A stretch of DNA of 64,000 bases from Vibrio sp. SCSIO 43136 (GCF_023716565.1 NZ_CP071849.1:1364001-1428000); one strand, 5' to 3'. Positions 9,521 through 19,779 are shown, numbered from the stretch's first letter. Notes: generated by a model not told the origin, from the letters alone. Program-made: numbers and translations.

Positions 9521-10443
9521 TGAGGCCTCTCTTGCTCTAAACTCTCACCGACCAGTTTAGGGTTCACCAATTGTTTGAACAGCTCGGAATCTGACGGTAA
9601 GATCAATTGGCTATTACTCCCAAAGACGGATTTGTACGCTTCCATAGTTCGAACAAATTCAAAGAACTCCTGATTGGATTCAAAGGCTTGGCTATATAGC
9701 TCTGCCGCTTTGGCTTCACTTTGTCCTTTGATGATCTGGCTGTCTCTGTACGCTGACGACTTAAGCTCGGTGATCTCTTGCTCGGTCTGAGCACGGATTT
9801 TTTCAGCTTGCTCGTGACCTTCGGCGCGATACTTCTTTGATAGACGCTCCCATTCTGAACTCATTCGATCATAAATCGATTTGAGGTTGCGGGGGGAGTA
9901 CCCAAATTTAACCGCACGCACCGCCAACACTTCGATACCCAGCTCCTGCTGGCTTACGTGATTGACCTTAGCCGTGATTTGCTTGAACAGGGTATCAAGA
10001 TGATTTTCCTCGTCAGACACATTCAATATCATATCAAGTGGATAAGTAGCCAACATACTGCCCACCTCCGAATTTGTGATGGTATTTAGGCGCTGCTCAG
10101 CGATGTCTGTCGTTCTTACACTCGTAAGATAATTAACGGGTTCTATGATCCGCCAAACCACATAATTATCTACCACCACATTACGACGGTCGCGAGTGCT
10201 GTACTCACTTGGCTCTAAACTGAGCATTTGCACTCGCTTTTCCAAACGAGTTACTGACTGCACAGGGTCTGGCAGCTTGAACTCAGCCCCCGCTTGAACC
10301 ACGGTTTTTACGGGTTTACCAAATTGCGTGATCACAACGAACTCTGACTCTTTGACCGCAACGAAACAGGTCGAAGCGATATAGAGGCAGAATACTGCAC
10401 CAATGAACCACCAAAGGGCCTGTTTTTTAGATTCTATTTTCAT
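9517..10443 (-). CDS. HflC/HflK-like SPFH membrane protein
   Basis: 308 residues with a membrane segment at about 9-28, an SPFH domain (KESEFVVITQFGKPVKTVVQAGAEFKLP is its first strand) and a C-terminal coiled coil around 210-260 (YRAEGHEQAEKIRAQTEQE). The order anchor, SPFH, coiled coil is that of HflC. It sits in the middle of three overlapping SPFH genes: its ATG overlaps the stop of the fused transporter-SPFH gene, and its stop overlaps the next start, which implies translational coupling and a hetero-oligomer of fixed stoichiometry. Residue-level function beyond scaffold formation cannot be read from sequence. Confidence 0.88.
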   Translation of the reverse strand: MKIESKKQALWWFIGAVFCLYIASTCFVAVKESEFVVITQFGKPVKTVVQAGAEFKLPDPVQSVTRLEKRVQMLSLEPSEYSTRDRRNVVVDNYVVWRIIEPVNYLTSVRTTDIAEQRLNTITNSEVGSMLATYPLDMILNVSDEENHLDTLFKQITAKVNHVSQQELGIEVLAVRAVKFGYSPRNLKSIYDRMSSEWERLSKKYRAEGHEQAEKIRAQTEQEITELKSSAYRDSQIIKGQSEAKAAELYSQAFESNQEFFEFVRTMEAYKSVFGSNSQLILPSDSELFKQLVNPKLVGESLEQERPQ

Positions 10444-12380
10444 GAAGATCGACCTGTACTGAATACTCGAAGTTTGTTTAACAGCTCTCGCTGCTCTGCA
10501 TCTAACTGACGTTCTCGCTCGCTTAACCCTTGATAATAAGGCGAGCCATTCGAAGGTTTGGTGGTACTTTGGTTGGCAGTTGTAGGAGTTATAGAGGGGT
10601 CAAAACCAGCTAATAAACTGTCAGATTGCTCCCCTTGAGTGTTTGCCGTTTTGCGGTGAGAAACATGGTCATTGCTTGCCCCAGCAGTACCCCAAATCCG
10701 AAAATCCAAACTACTAAATGCCGGATCGATGACAGTAAATGGCTTATGCTTCAGCGTCTCCTCAGCAATATCAACCTGTTGATTAAATCGATAGGCCAAA
10801 GGTGATTGGCGATAAACCCCAGCTAAATGTTTGAAGCGCTCGGTCTCCCCTTCAACGGAATAGATGCGTTGATTCGCCTCAGCAGTAGCGTTCGATTTAA
10901 CCTTGTAGAATTCAGCACGTGCCGCTGGGATTTCGGTCAGGCTCCATGCATTCGCTTGATTGACCAAGGTATGGCTCTCCTGATAGGCATCGAGGGCGTC
11001 GCGATACTTGGCCACCAAGTATGCAGGAGGTTCGATCTGTTGCACCTTAACCGATACAATATCAACGGGCAGTTCAAATAGAGCCACTTCCTGCGAAATA
11101 CTGTTCGCTAAGCCATCGGCGTAATCATTAAATCCCTGCTGCTGAAGACGATCAAAATCCTGCTTAGTACTGCTTTTCACTAACACTGCATTCGCTAAGC
11201 TGGTGAGCAGTTTTTCCACGCTACTGAATTGGGTAAGCTCGGTACTCGGCTCACGGATTCGATACTGAACATCAGCAGTAAAGAACATCAGTTTTTCATC
11301 CCCGGTGAGCAGGTAATCAGCGTTCTCTCGACTCATTTCACTTTGCTTGATCGAATACCAAAGCTTGGAACCATACGATGGACGCATAAAAGAATTTTTG
11401 CTGCCAATCGAAATGGAATAGAGCTTACCTTTGGCCAATAGCGTCACCTCATCGATAGGTGCAGGCCAAGCCAAAAGCAAACCTGAATCAATATTTTTAT
11501 CGATGATTTCACCAAACCGACTTTGAACCCCAACATAGCCATGAGGCACTATAGTGATGCCAGAAAACATATAGCCAACCACAAACGCCAAAGTGACCGG
11601 TTTCCAGCCCTTACGAAAGATCGCTCTCACACGACTCGCGATCATCTGAAGTGGAATATGGGGTATATATGTGACTAGACCTTGATAACAGATGGAAACT
11701 ATCGACTGCTGATCCGTACCGTGGCCCAAAAAGGTACGAACACCACCGTTTAACAACTCTATGCCCGCATAGAAGATCATCACAGCAATCAACAGTGCCA
11801 CGTATTGGTCGATATTGAAGCCAACCAGAGAGCCCACCAGCGACAATAACACCGCTGCGGATGTCAACAGGTCAACCTTAGTATGTTGGCTGTCTGCTTT
11901 AAGTGCCTCTGAGTCGGTTTCGATTCCCACCAACATCTTTAGCTTGGCAATAAACAGTAAGACCAACATCACTACACCTATACCAGCAATGCCCCACCAA
12001 GCATTGTTGATCTGCATTGATTGCATGGATTGAGTTTGCTGATAAATCTCAAAAGGCACTGCAAGAATCATAAGTGCAACAAAAACAACGGCAATAGCTT
12101 CAGCTTTCTTGGCGCGATGGATACGCACTTCACAACCTGTTTGCTCCTGCTTGAAGCGATAAATCATACTCAGTAGTAACGCAAAGGAGACCAGCGCATC
12201 GGTAATTGAGTGCAAAGCGTCCGCCGTAAGCGCCATACTGGCGGTTAGCCAAGCCAGCCCAATACGAAATCCTGTCAATGCCAAGTCAAAGACCAATGCC
12301 GTAGTCGAGGTTCTAATTCGTCGATCGGTAAACATCGTGATACCTGATAATAGTGATGGTTCATCCCTCAATGACGCCAT
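10440..12380 (-). CDS. Fusion of CDF cation transporter and HflK-like SPFH domain
   Basis: About 646 residues from the ATG at 12380. A TTG at 12410 would add ten residues and the ATG at 12335 is a further option. Residues about 25-215 form a cation diffusion facilitator membrane unit with both metal-site motifs, H57-S-I-T-D61 in the second helix and H166-T-K-V-D170 in the fifth. The usual CDF cytoplasmic domain is missing. A further membrane segment (about 262-278) leads to an HflK-like SPFH domain (HGYVGVQSRFGEI) and coiled coil, then a low-complexity tail. It heads the three-gene SPFH operon. Metal export coupled to a membrane scaffold is inference. Confidence 0.85.
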   Translation of the reverse strand: MASLRDEPSLLSGITMFTDRRIRTSTTALVFDLALTGFRIGLAWLTASMALTADALHSITDALVSFALLLSMIYRFKQEQTGCEVRIHRAKKAEAIAVVFVALMILAVPFEIYQQTQSMQSMQINNAWWGIAGIGVVMLVLLFIAKLKMLVGIETDSEALKADSQHTKVDLLTSAAVLLSLVGSLVGFNIDQYVALLIAVMIFYAGIELLNGGVRTFLGHGTDQQSIVSICYQGLVTYIPHIPLQMIASRVRAIFRKGWKPVTLAFVVGYMFSGITIVPHGYVGVQSRFGEIIDKNIDSGLLLAWPAPIDEVTLLAKGKLYSISIGSKNSFMRPSYGSKLWYSIKQSEMSRENADYLLTGDEKLMFFTADVQYRIREPSTELTQFSSVEKLLTSLANAVLVKSSTKQDFDRLQQQGFNDYADGLANSISQEVALFELPVDIVSVKVQQIEPPAYLVAKYRDALDAYQESHTLVNQANAWSLTEIPAARAEFYKVKSNATAEANQRIYSVEGETERFKHLAGVYRQSPLAYRFNQQVDIAEETLKHKPFTVIDPAFSSLDFRIWGTAGASNDHVSHRKTANTQGEQSDSLLAGFDPSITPTTANQSTTKPSNGSPYYQGLSERERQLDAEQRELLNKLRVFSTGRSS

Positions 12381-12400
12381 AATCCGCCACCACCGAAAGA

Positions 12401-12452
12401 TAAAAAACAAAGGGCTGCCACAGACTTGTTGTTGCCAAGTCCGTGGCAGCCC
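12401..12452 (-). terminator. Terminator of the amidohydrolase gene
   Basis: Stem GGGCTGCCAC / GTGGCAGCCC extended by GACTTG / CAAGTC after one mismatch. On the minus strand it is followed by TTGTTTTTTA. It separates the amidohydrolase from the SPFH operon on the same strand. Confidence 0.85.
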
Positions 12453-12479
12453 ATACTCATTAAAGCAGCTTGTTAAAAA

Positions 12480-14222
12480 TTACTTTTCTGAGTTTTCAAC
12501 AGGTTTAGCGCTGTTTTCAGCGACCAGTTTACCTTCGAAGTAAACCTTGGTTGCGTACTGTTGCATCAGTTCGTTTTTAGGCACTTCAAACAAGTTTGCC
12601 GTCATGATTTGGAAGTTTGCTTTCTTGCCTTCTTCCAACGAGCCAACTTTGTCTTCAAGGTGCATCGCATACGCAGGGTTGATGGTGTATGCGCGTAGCG
12701 CTGTTTCTAGATCAATCTGCATATCTTCGTTTAAGGTTTCAGCTGTCATCGGCATACCAGGCAATCGACGAGTCGTTAATGTCTCGATATGCATCATTGG
12801 ATCTAGCGGTGTTTGGCTCCAGTCCGGAGAAGCAATGTAAACATTGCCTTCTTGCGCCGCTTGCTTGATAGGGAAGAAGCCCATGATATCGTCGATATCC
12901 ATGTCTTGCTCTAGCACTTTCCAAAGCGGGTGTGGGAACCAAACTGCAGGTGAGAATTCCAACATTGCGTTAAGGTTTTTCGCTCGGCCAAAGTCTTCGT
13001 CTTGAACCATAAAGCAGTGTGCTATATGGTTGCGAAGCTTACGAACGTTTTCGATTCCGTTCACTTTAGCCGACTCTTCCATCGCTTTCAGTACCAAAGC
13101 TGTACCACGGTCACCTACTGAGTGAGTTGTCACCGCAAGACCCATGCCGTTGTACTTAATCATGATGTCTTTAAACTCTTCGTAAGGTGTGTAGAGTTTG
13201 CCTAGGTCATCAGAGTTTTTGTAAGGCTTCGAAACCGCCGCCGCGCGTCCAAAAAAGGAGGAATCTATAAAAGCTTTAACCCCGTTTACACGGAAGTGCT
13301 CAGTTTCATACTTAGCTTTCTCTTTTAGCGCTGGAGTAATATCCGTGCCAAAGAAGAACTCTTTTAAGTAAGGGTGCATATTGACATCAGCGGTCAATAA
13401 ACCTTGCTGGTCTAGATCGTGATAAGCTTGCATCTGTTCACGGTCACCCTCTACCACTTTCATGCCTGTGATACCAAAATGGTTATTGGTTTTTAGTGAG
13501 TCCAGTGCTGCTTTGGTCACGTCTTCTTGACGATGAGGCGGATGGTAGGAAAGTACCGATTGGATAGCAGGACCAGCGATCAGATGGCCATTTAGCTCGC
13601 CTTTGTCATCAAGACCATATTTACCGCCTTCTGGAGCAACTGAATCTTTGGTAATACCCGCAATTTCAAGCGCTTTCGAGTTAACCACAACAACGTGGCC
13701 GCCATCATCTTCGATTGCCACAGGACGATCAGGTACGTACTTATCTAGGAAGTGACGGTCCATCTCAACGCCAGTATTTAGGAAAAACTCCCAAGAGAAT
13801 GACTTACCGTAAACCCACTCTAAGTTCTTGCCCTTGCCTGCCGCGTACTCTTGAAGCTTTTTACCAAACTCGTCTGGCGTGACTTTGTCAAACGCACTGT
13901 GATTGAAAAAGGTATTTTCCATCATAGCAACACGTATTGGGTGGGTGTGCGCGTCAATGAAACCAGGTAAGACAAATTGGCCCTTCAGATCGATCACTTC
14001 TGTATCGGCATCTTTAAATTCTGTAATTTCTTTGGTATTACCTAACTTAACGATTTCACCATTTTTAACTGCAAAAGCTTCTGCCCATGCTTGGCTTTCG
14101 TTAACCGTGTATACTTGGCCGTTGATAAAAACAGTATCTGCATTCTCACCAGCAAATACTGAACTTGTGTTCATCGCAACGCACATTGCGATTGAAGACA
14201 CGAAAAGTGATTTTGATTTCAC
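12480..14222 (-). CDS. Exported amidohydrolase (Amidohydro_3, YtcJ/AepA-like)
   Basis: 580 residues with a Sec signal peptide ending near residue 24 (SSVFA). The mature part is a metal-dependent TIM-barrel hydrolase: HxH motif H92-T-H94 in GFIDAHTHP, later metal or active-site His in AVTTHSVGDRG and RNHIAHCFMV, and Asp in IASPDWSQTPLDP. The family removes acyl or formyl groups from amides; the substrate cannot be named. The signal peptide puts it in the periplasm. It is transcribed divergently from a LysR-type gene 178 bases away, the usual arrangement for a LysR target, and ends at a strong terminator. Confidence 0.88.
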   Translation of the reverse strand: MKSKSLFVSSIAMCVAMNTSSVFAGENADTVFINGQVYTVNESQAWAEAFAVKNGEIVKLGNTKEITEFKDADTEVIDLKGQFVLPGFIDAHTHPIRVAMMENTFFNHSAFDKVTPDEFGKKLQEYAAGKGKNLEWVYGKSFSWEFFLNTGVEMDRHFLDKYVPDRPVAIEDDGGHVVVVNSKALEIAGITKDSVAPEGGKYGLDDKGELNGHLIAGPAIQSVLSYHPPHRQEDVTKAALDSLKTNNHFGITGMKVVEGDREQMQAYHDLDQQGLLTADVNMHPYLKEFFFGTDITPALKEKAKYETEHFRVNGVKAFIDSSFFGRAAAVSKPYKNSDDLGKLYTPYEEFKDIMIKYNGMGLAVTTHSVGDRGTALVLKAMEESAKVNGIENVRKLRNHIAHCFMVQDEDFGRAKNLNAMLEFSPAVWFPHPLWKVLEQDMDIDDIMGFFPIKQAAQEGNVYIASPDWSQTPLDPMMHIETLTTRRLPGMPMTAETLNEDMQIDLETALRAYTINPAYAMHLEDKVGSLEEGKKANFQIMTANLFEVPKNELMQQYATKVYFEGKLVAENSAKPVENSEK

Positions 14223-14332
14223 CGTAGACTCCAGTGGATTAATGAATTTAGTTTTACGTCAAAGCAAAATTCATTATCCATAATCCCTATGAAAGGCAAA
14301 ATTGCTCCGTATGCAGGGTATGCACACGCTCA

Positions 14333-14351
14333 GCATGCAGTATATACATGC
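14333..14351. promoter_or_regulatory. Candidate LysR-type operator between divergent genes
   Basis: The inverted repeat GCATG-N9-CATGC lies 50-70 bases before the LysR start, within a stretch where TGCA and ATGC recur several times (14311-14351). Placement and T/A-rich centre fit a LysR-type binding site. Confidence 0.4.
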
Positions 14352-14400
14352 CAAACATGGGTTTATGATCAACAGACTACAAACATGAGCACCGATTATA

Positions 14401-15297
14401 ATGGATGTAAATATATCCCAAGTCACTGCCTTTATTGCAGTTTATGATACTGGAAGCTTTGCACTTGCGTCTCACAAGATTGGCAAGCACGCATCAACAT
14501 TGAGCAGACAAATAAGTAACTTAGAAACTGAACTTGGTTACGAATTGTTCGAAAGACATGCCAGTGCATTGACACCAAACCACCATGCTGATGAATTATA
14601 TGAGTATGCAAAAGCGGTAAAGTTTGAGCTCGATCAATTTAATCGTAGGGCATTAAACGTTCTACAAATGCATCCAACAAAATTGACACTCGCATTGGAC
14701 AGTTCGACGCTAGGAATGAACATCCCGACTGCCTTAGTGGAGGTGACTGAAAAGTTTCCGACGTTGGATTTGCGTTTTATTGATGGCACGACCCAAGAGT
14801 GCATCGATAGTGTTGAACGTGGCGAAGCAGATCTTGCAGTGGTGTTATCTGCTGAGCAGTACAACCTCGATATCGCCGTAGCAAAATTGCAGGCATTTAC
14901 TGCCTCTGCAGTCACCAGTGCCAGCTATGCTAAGAAGTTCGGCATCAAGCCGTTTGACACGATTAGCCAGCTAAAGCAGCGAAAAATGCGCCAAGTGATC
15001 CTAAAATCCTTCCAAGATATATGGCATCATGAAGTATTGAAATGCAGCCATCACTGCCACAGTGTGAGCAATTTTTCTTGCGCTCTTGATCTTATCGTCA
15101 ATGGGGTAGGTTGGGGTATTGTACCGCATGCATTAACACAAAATCTGATCGACAGCGGTGAGTTAGTGAGCTTTAAAGTCGAAAGGGAGTCGATTTTGCG
15201 CTGGTCGGTAGATGCTATCTGGCTGGCTTCAAAACCGCTCTCTGAGCCTCTTCAACTACTCATAGACACATTGAGTCGCAACGCTACCCATCAATAG
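14401..15297 (+). CDS. LysR-family transcriptional regulator
   Basis: 298 residues: N-terminal winged helix-turn-helix (about 4-64; SFALASHKIGKHASTLSRQISNLE covers the helix-turn-helix) and an effector-binding domain from about 92 to 290. It is divergent from the exported amidohydrolase, which is its most likely target. The N-terminal motif has LTPNHHADELYEYA where many family members have LTxxGxxLLxxA, so it is a rather divergent member. The inducer is unknown. Confidence 0.88.
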   Translation: MDVNISQVTAFIAVYDTGSFALASHKIGKHASTLSRQISNLETELGYELFERHASALTPNHHADELYEYAKAVKFELDQFNRRALNVLQMHPTKLTLALDSSTLGMNIPTALVEVTEKFPTLDLRFIDGTTQECIDSVERGEADLAVVLSAEQYNLDIAVAKLQAFTASAVTSASYAKKFGIKPFDTISQLKQRKMRQVILKSFQDIWHHEVLKCSHHCHSVSNFSCALDLIVNGVGWGIVPHALTQNLIDSGELVSFKVERESILRWSVDAIWLASKPLSEPLQLLIDTLSRNATHQ

Positions 15298-15459
15298 GTT
15301 TGGTTGAATCTAGCGCTGGTAGGAGGCTTCAAACCACGTGGCCTCCACCTCGTTCTTGGTGCTCGCACACAGTGACCCTTTAAGCTTATCTGTCATCTTT
15401 CTTTCATCTAATTTTGCTCTAATACGCTCTCGTAAGATCTATTTGTTATATGGGAAGAT

Positions 15460-15705
15460 ATGAGCACCACAGTTAAATTGAGCGAAGCAACCATCCGAGA
15501 CTTAAAGTCTGTCGAGTATCAGTGGGTCCGTTCGATGTATGTGGAAGGCTATCAAGATGACGAGATCAACCACTACATTCAAACCTGTTTTGGAGGGGAT
15601 GAAGTGTTTGCAAACCTATTTCGCAAAGTCGCTCTCGATCGTGAAAGCTTATACGTCCTAATGCAGCATATGGGCTGCGCCCCTTCCAGTCTCGAAAACC
15701 TCTAA
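15460..15705 (+). CDS. Small conserved-looking protein of unknown function
   Basis: 81 residues, acidic and helical, with no signal peptide or membrane segment. It starts with an ATG behind GGGAAGA at a good distance, and codon use looks like its neighbours, so I take it as real. I do not recognise a family. It stands alone between the LysR gene and the mal operon terminator and could be a small regulator, but there is no direct sign of that. Confidence 0.6.
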   Translation: MSTTVKLSEATIRDLKSVEYQWVRSMYVEGYQDDEINHYIQTCFGGDEVFANLFRKVALDRESLYVLMQHMGCAPSSLENL

Positions 15706-16031
15706 GATAAAACTTTGAACTGAGCCGCATAGGATCAAGTCCTAGATAACACCTTAGTTTTATTACTAGTATTCTAATTCCACCTTAAAACGGGCCAATA
15801 TTGTTGGCACTGTTTTTTGGTGCTTTGCCTAGGCTTCAAACGAAAAAAACCCAAGCAAAAGCTTGGGTCATTGTTACAAGAACCGTTAGGCAGCATGCAA
15901 TTCACAAGGCTAACAGCCAGCTATGCGTAACCAATAATATTTTGTGCTTTAACTTAGCTTGTCAGCGGCCAAACCAATATGCTAAGTCAGCACTTTCTAG
16001 TTTAAGTGCGGTGTTGCCACCGCACTCTCCA
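15706..16031. other. Gene-free stretch downstream of malG
   Basis: No coding frame I trust. It holds the malEFG terminator at 15842-15868 and about 160 bases of likely malG 3' untranslated sequence. No other structure is obvious. Confidence 0.6.
15842..15868 (-). terminator. Terminator of the malEFG operon
   Basis: Stem ACCCAAGC / GCTTGGGT with AAAA loop. On the minus strand it is followed by seven T residues, so it ends transcription coming from malG. Confidence 0.85.
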
Positions 16032-16922
16032 TTATCCCTTAACGCCACCTGCTGTCAATCCACCAACTAACCAACGTTGTGCCAGAAGGAACACAATTGT
16101 GATCGGTAGAGCAGATAGTACAGCTGCTGCCGCAAAGTCACCCCATAGGTAGTTCTGAGGGTATAGGTACTGTTGCATACCAACTGCTAGAGTATAGTTG
16201 TTCACGTCAGAAAGTAGTAGCGACGCCACTGGTACTTCTGTTACCGCACCGATAAAGGCAAGGATGAACACTACCGCTAGGATTGGCACAGAAAGCGGTA
16301 GTAGTACTAGCTTAAATGCCTGCCATGGAGTCGCACCATCCAGCGCTGCCGCTTCTTCTAGTGAAGAGTCGATAGTCTCGAAGTAACCTTTAATCGTCCA
16401 TACGTGTAGTGCGATACCACCTAGGTAAGAGAAGATCAGACCGCCGTGGGTGTTTAGACCAAGGAACGGAATGTACTGACCTAACTTATCAAATAGGGCA
16501 TACATAGCTACTAGCGCAAGTACTGCTGGGAACATCTGGAAGATCATCATCGCTTTTAGGATTGGCTCTTTACCGCTAAAGCGTAGACGAGCAAATGCGT
16601 AAGCTGATGTTGTTGATAGTGCTACGATAAGTACCGCTGTCACACCCGCAACTTTTACCGAGTTCCATAGCCATAGTAGGACTGGGAATGGCGGCGGTGT
16701 TACGCTGCCATCTGCATTTTCAACCGCAATACCTAACGCCAGTTTCCAGTGCTCTAACGAAGGGTTAGATGGAATTAACTCGCCTGTTGCGAAGTTACCT
16801 TCACGGAATGAGATAGCAACAACCATTAGCAGCGGGAAGATGATTAGGGCTAGGAATACCCATAGAGCCACGTGTGTCGCTGCCACACGGTATTTTAATG
16901 ATTTACCTTGAACCATTGGCAT
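16032..16922 (-). CDS. malG: Maltose/maltodextrin ABC transporter permease MalG
   Basis: 296 residues, the same length as E. coli MalG. Six membrane segments and the EAA loop [21 protein letters not shown] (near 190), which docks on MalK, are visible. A periplasmic insertion after the first helix ([21 protein letters not shown]) is typical of MalG. It forms the inner-membrane channel with MalF for import of maltose and maltodextrins. The start is 12 bases after the malF stop. The operon order malE-malF-malG matches other gamma-proteobacteria. Confidence 0.97.
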   Translation of the reverse strand: MPMVQGKSLKYRVAATHVALWVFLALIIFPLLMVVAISFREGNFATGELIPSNPSLEHWKLALGIAVENADGSVTPPPFPVLLWLWNSVKVAGVTAVLIVALSTTSAYAFARLRFSGKEPILKAMMIFQMFPAVLALVAMYALFDKLGQYIPFLGLNTHGGLIFSYLGGIALHVWTIKGYFETIDSSLEEAAALDGATPWQAFKLVLLPLSVPILAVVFILAFIGAVTEVPVASLLLSDVNNYTLAVGMQQYLYPQNYLWGDFAAAAVLSALPITIVFLLAQRWLVGGLTAGGVKG

Positions 16923-16934
16923 AGTCAGGTCTCC

Positions 16935-18500
16935 TTATCGCTCAGACAGCTTGGTGAATCGTAGGTTCAGTAGTGCTAGACCACCAACCAATAGGAAGAT
17001 CAGAGTTGCAATCGCACTTGCTAGACCGAAGTCTTGACCACCACTACCTTCGAATGCGATTCGGTAGGTGTAGCTTACTAGAAGGTCGGTGTAACCAGCA
17101 GGCTCTGAAGTACCAATCATGTTCGGACCACCATTAGTCAATAGCATGATCATTACGAAGTTGTTGAAGTTAAATGCGAAACTTGCAATCAGTAGCGGCG
17201 TTAGCGGCTTGATCATCAGTGGTACAGTGATGTTCATGAAGTTTTTGAACGGGCCAGCACCATCAATTGCAGACGCTTCGTAAAGGTCATCAGGAATCGC
17301 TTTTAGTAGACCCATACATAGAATCATCATGTAAGGGAAACCAAGCCAGCAGTTAACGATAAGCACCATGGTCTTCGCTAGGAACGGGTCTGAGAACCAG
17401 CTCGGGCTAATACCAAAGATTGCTTCAAGTACCATGTTGATCTCACCAAAACTCTGGTTGAAAAGACCTTTAAAGATCAAGATAGAGATAAACGATGGAA
17501 CCGCATATGGCAGGATTAGAAGGACACGGTAAACCGCACGACCTTTAAGCTCTTCCCACTGAACAACACTCGCCAGCACCAGACCAATCACAAGCGTTAG
17601 GCCAACAGATAGCGCCGAGAATACGACTGTCCAGATGAAGATGCTCACGAACGGCTCTTTAATGCCATCATCTTCGTAAACACGCTTAAAGTTGTCTGCA
17701 CCGATGTTTACGATGAAACCTGGTGATACTTGGTTACCGACAAACTCGCCATTTTCATACGGTTGGTAGAAACCGATTTCCATGTTTGGTTTGAACAATT
17801 CGCCTGATTTGTTGTTGAGAAGCGACTCGCCATCGTCTTGCAGAGTGTAGAGCGGAGAGATTGCCGCAAACTTACGCAGACCACTCATGCGAATGTCTTT
17901 GCCGTCTGGCTTGCGTAAGTCAAAACCACTGATCGTAGAACGATTTTGAACGATAGTTTTGATTTTCTCTTTCTCACCTTCAACCGATGCCACTGGCGTA
18001 AGCTCAAGTGTTAGGTCGGTTGCGTTAGCAAGATTGATGTCTTTGGTGGAAAGCAGTTGGTCACCGTCTTTAACGACAATACGGTGGCCTGAATCGGTTT
18101 TGTACAGATCAAATCCGTAGCTTTCACCACTTTGGAAAGTTTGACCGAGCAATACAGATTGAGCTCGCTCAAACGATAATTGGTTTTTCGCACTGTAGTT
18201 AGTGAATGCCAGCCCGACAGTGTAAGCAAGAGGGAATAGGATGAAAAGGATCATACCCGCAATACCCGGATAGATATAACGGTGTGCGTATGTCTTCTTG
18301 CTTCCGAAAATATATAGTGCCAAAGAGGTGAGCAGGATAGTGAGCATTGCAAACGCAATTTCGCCGCGTGAATACATTAGGATACTTGCGTAACCATTCA
18401 CGATACCGACTGTCGCCAAAAGCGACCACTTAATAAATACCTGCTTACTGGTCTTAGGTGCCGCTACATCAATAGCGTCTGTGCCTTGAACTGACTGCAT
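16935..18500 (-). CDS. malF: Maltose/maltodextrin ABC transporter permease MalF
   Basis: 521 residues (E. coli MalF is 514). N-terminal membrane helices, a large periplasmic P2 loop between about 95 and 275, then the conserved permease core with the EAA loop EASAIDGAGPFKNFMNITVPL near 400. It pairs with MalG and carries the maltose contact site of the channel. It lies 97 bases after malE, separated by a GC-rich hairpin that probably lowers its expression compared with malE. Confidence 0.97.
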   Translation of the reverse strand: MQSVQGTDAIDVAAPKTSKQVFIKWSLLATVGIVNGYASILMYSRGEIAFAMLTILLTSLALYIFGSKKTYAHRYIYPGIAGMILFILFPLAYTVGLAFTNYSAKNQLSFERAQSVLLGQTFQSGESYGFDLYKTDSGHRIVVKDGDQLLSTKDINLANATDLTLELTPVASVEGEKEKIKTIVQNRSTISGFDLRKPDGKDIRMSGLRKFAAISPLYTLQDDGESLLNNKSGELFKPNMEIGFYQPYENGEFVGNQVSPGFIVNIGADNFKRVYEDDGIKEPFVSIFIWTVVFSALSVGLTLVIGLVLASVVQWEELKGRAVYRVLLILPYAVPSFISILIFKGLFNQSFGEINMVLEAIFGISPSWFSDPFLAKTMVLIVNCWLGFPYMMILCMGLLKAIPDDLYEASAIDGAGPFKNFMNITVPLMIKPLTPLLIASFAFNFNNFVMIMLLTNGGPNMIGTSEPAGYTDLLVSYTYRIAFEGSGGQDFGLASAIATLIFLLVGGLALLNLRFTKLSER

Positions 18501-18538
18501 AAGAAACCTGCTAGCGATAAAAAAATGAAGATTAAAAG

Positions 18539-18560
18539 TAGGAGGGGTTACCCCCTCCTA
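18539..18560 (-). terminator. malE-malF intergenic hairpin, likely partial terminator
   Basis: Stem TAGGAGGGG / CCCCTCCTA with a 4-base loop, followed on the minus strand by CTTTTAATC. Lying between malE and malF in one operon, it fits a partial terminator or mRNA-stabilising hairpin that leaves more binding protein than permease; E. coli uses REP sequences at the same place. Confidence 0.65.
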
Positions 18561-18597
18561 AAAGGTAGAACTTAGGACTTACAATTTAGACAAATGA

Positions 18598-19779
18598 TTA
18601 TTTAGTCATTTGTTTTTCAGCATCAGCAAGCGCTGCATCAACTGTTTGACGACCGTCAACAACGTTTACTACTGCATTCTTCGCAGAACCCCAGAAAGCG
18701 TTCATTTGAGGAATGTTAGGCATGATTTCGCCGTTTAGTGCGTTATCCATTGTTGCAGCGATACGCTTGTCAGCACCTAGCTCGTCTTGGAAAGAGTTAA
18801 GAGCTACTGCGCCTAGTGGCTTGTCATTGTTTACTTCACGTAGACCGTCGTTAGTTAGTAGGTAGTTCTCGATGAACTCAACTGCTAGATCTTTGTTTGG
18901 AGAAGCAGTGCTGATACCTGCTGTTAGTACGCCAACGAAAGGCTTAGAAGCTTGACCGTTGAACTTAGGTAGAGTTGTTACACCGTAGTTGATGCCAGAC
19001 TTCTCGATGTTACCCCAAGCCCATGGGCCGTTGATAGTCATCGCAGTGTTACCTTTGTTGAACTCAGACTCAGATACAGAGTAGTCCATGTCTGCAGAGA
19101 TAACGCCTTTCTCAACTAGAGACTTAACGAAGTTCATTGAAGCTTTAACACCTGGCTTGTTGATACCAGCGTCTTTGATGTCGTAGCCAGATGAAGTGTA
19201 TTTGAATGCGTAACCGCCATCAGCAGCCATTAGAGGCCAAGTGAAGTACGGTTCTTTTAGGTTCCACATAATTGCAGACTTGCCGTCTTTTTGAAGCTTA
19301 GCGTGTAGCGCTTCAACTTCTTCCCAGTTTTTAGGTGGGTTTGGCACTAGGTCTTTGTTGTAGATTAGAGATAGAGACTCAACAGCTACTGGGTAACCGA
19401 TTAGCTTACCGTTGTAAGTTACTGCGTCCCACGCAAAATCAACGATGCCTGCTTTAGTATCTGCTGAAGGTTTAACTTCTGCTAGTAGACCAGATTCAGC
19501 GTAGCCACCGAAACGGTCGTGAGCCCAAAATACGATGTCTGGACCGTCGCCAGTCGCCGCAGTTTGAGGGAATTTGTCTTGTAGGCCATCTGGGTGAGCA
19601 ACTGTCACCTTAACGCCTGTATCTTCTTCGAACTTCTTACCTACCTCTGCAAGTCCGTTGTAGCCTTTATCACCGTTGATCCAGATGGTTAGTTGACCTT
19701 CTTCGATAGCAGCGTGAGCGCCAAAAGAACCAAGTGCAGTTAGAGTACATACTGCAATAGTGCTTAGAGCTTTTTTCAT
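18598..19779 (-). CDS. malE: Periplasmic maltose-binding protein MalE
   Basis: 393 residues with a Sec signal peptide ending near residue 23 (FGAHA). The mature start [36 protein letters not shown] is the classical MalE pattern, and [18 protein letters not shown] and [11 protein letters not shown] carry ligand-stacking aromatic residues. It captures maltose and maltodextrins and delivers them to MalFGK2. It is the first gene of malEFG, transcribed away from malK. AAAGGAT precedes the start. Codon choice is strongly biased, as expected for an abundant protein. Confidence 0.98.
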   Translation of the reverse strand: MKKALSTIAVCTLTALGSFGAHAAIEEGQLTIWINGDKGYNGLAEVGKKFEEDTGVKVTVAHPDGLQDKFPQTAATGDGPDIVFWAHDRFGGYAESGLLAEVKPSADTKAGIVDFAWDAVTYNGKLIGYPVAVESLSLIYNKDLVPNPPKNWEEVEALHAKLQKDGKSAIMWNLKEPYFTWPLMAADGGYAFKYTSSGYDIKDAGINKPGVKASMNFVKSLVEKGVISADMDYSVSESEFNKGNTAMTINGPWAWGNIEKSGINYGVTTLPKFNGQASKPFVGVLTAGISTASPNKDLAVEFIENYLLTNDGLREVNNDKPLGAVALNSFQDELGADKRIAATMDNALNGEIMPNIPQMNAFWGSAKNAVVNVVDGRQTVDAALADAEKQMTK

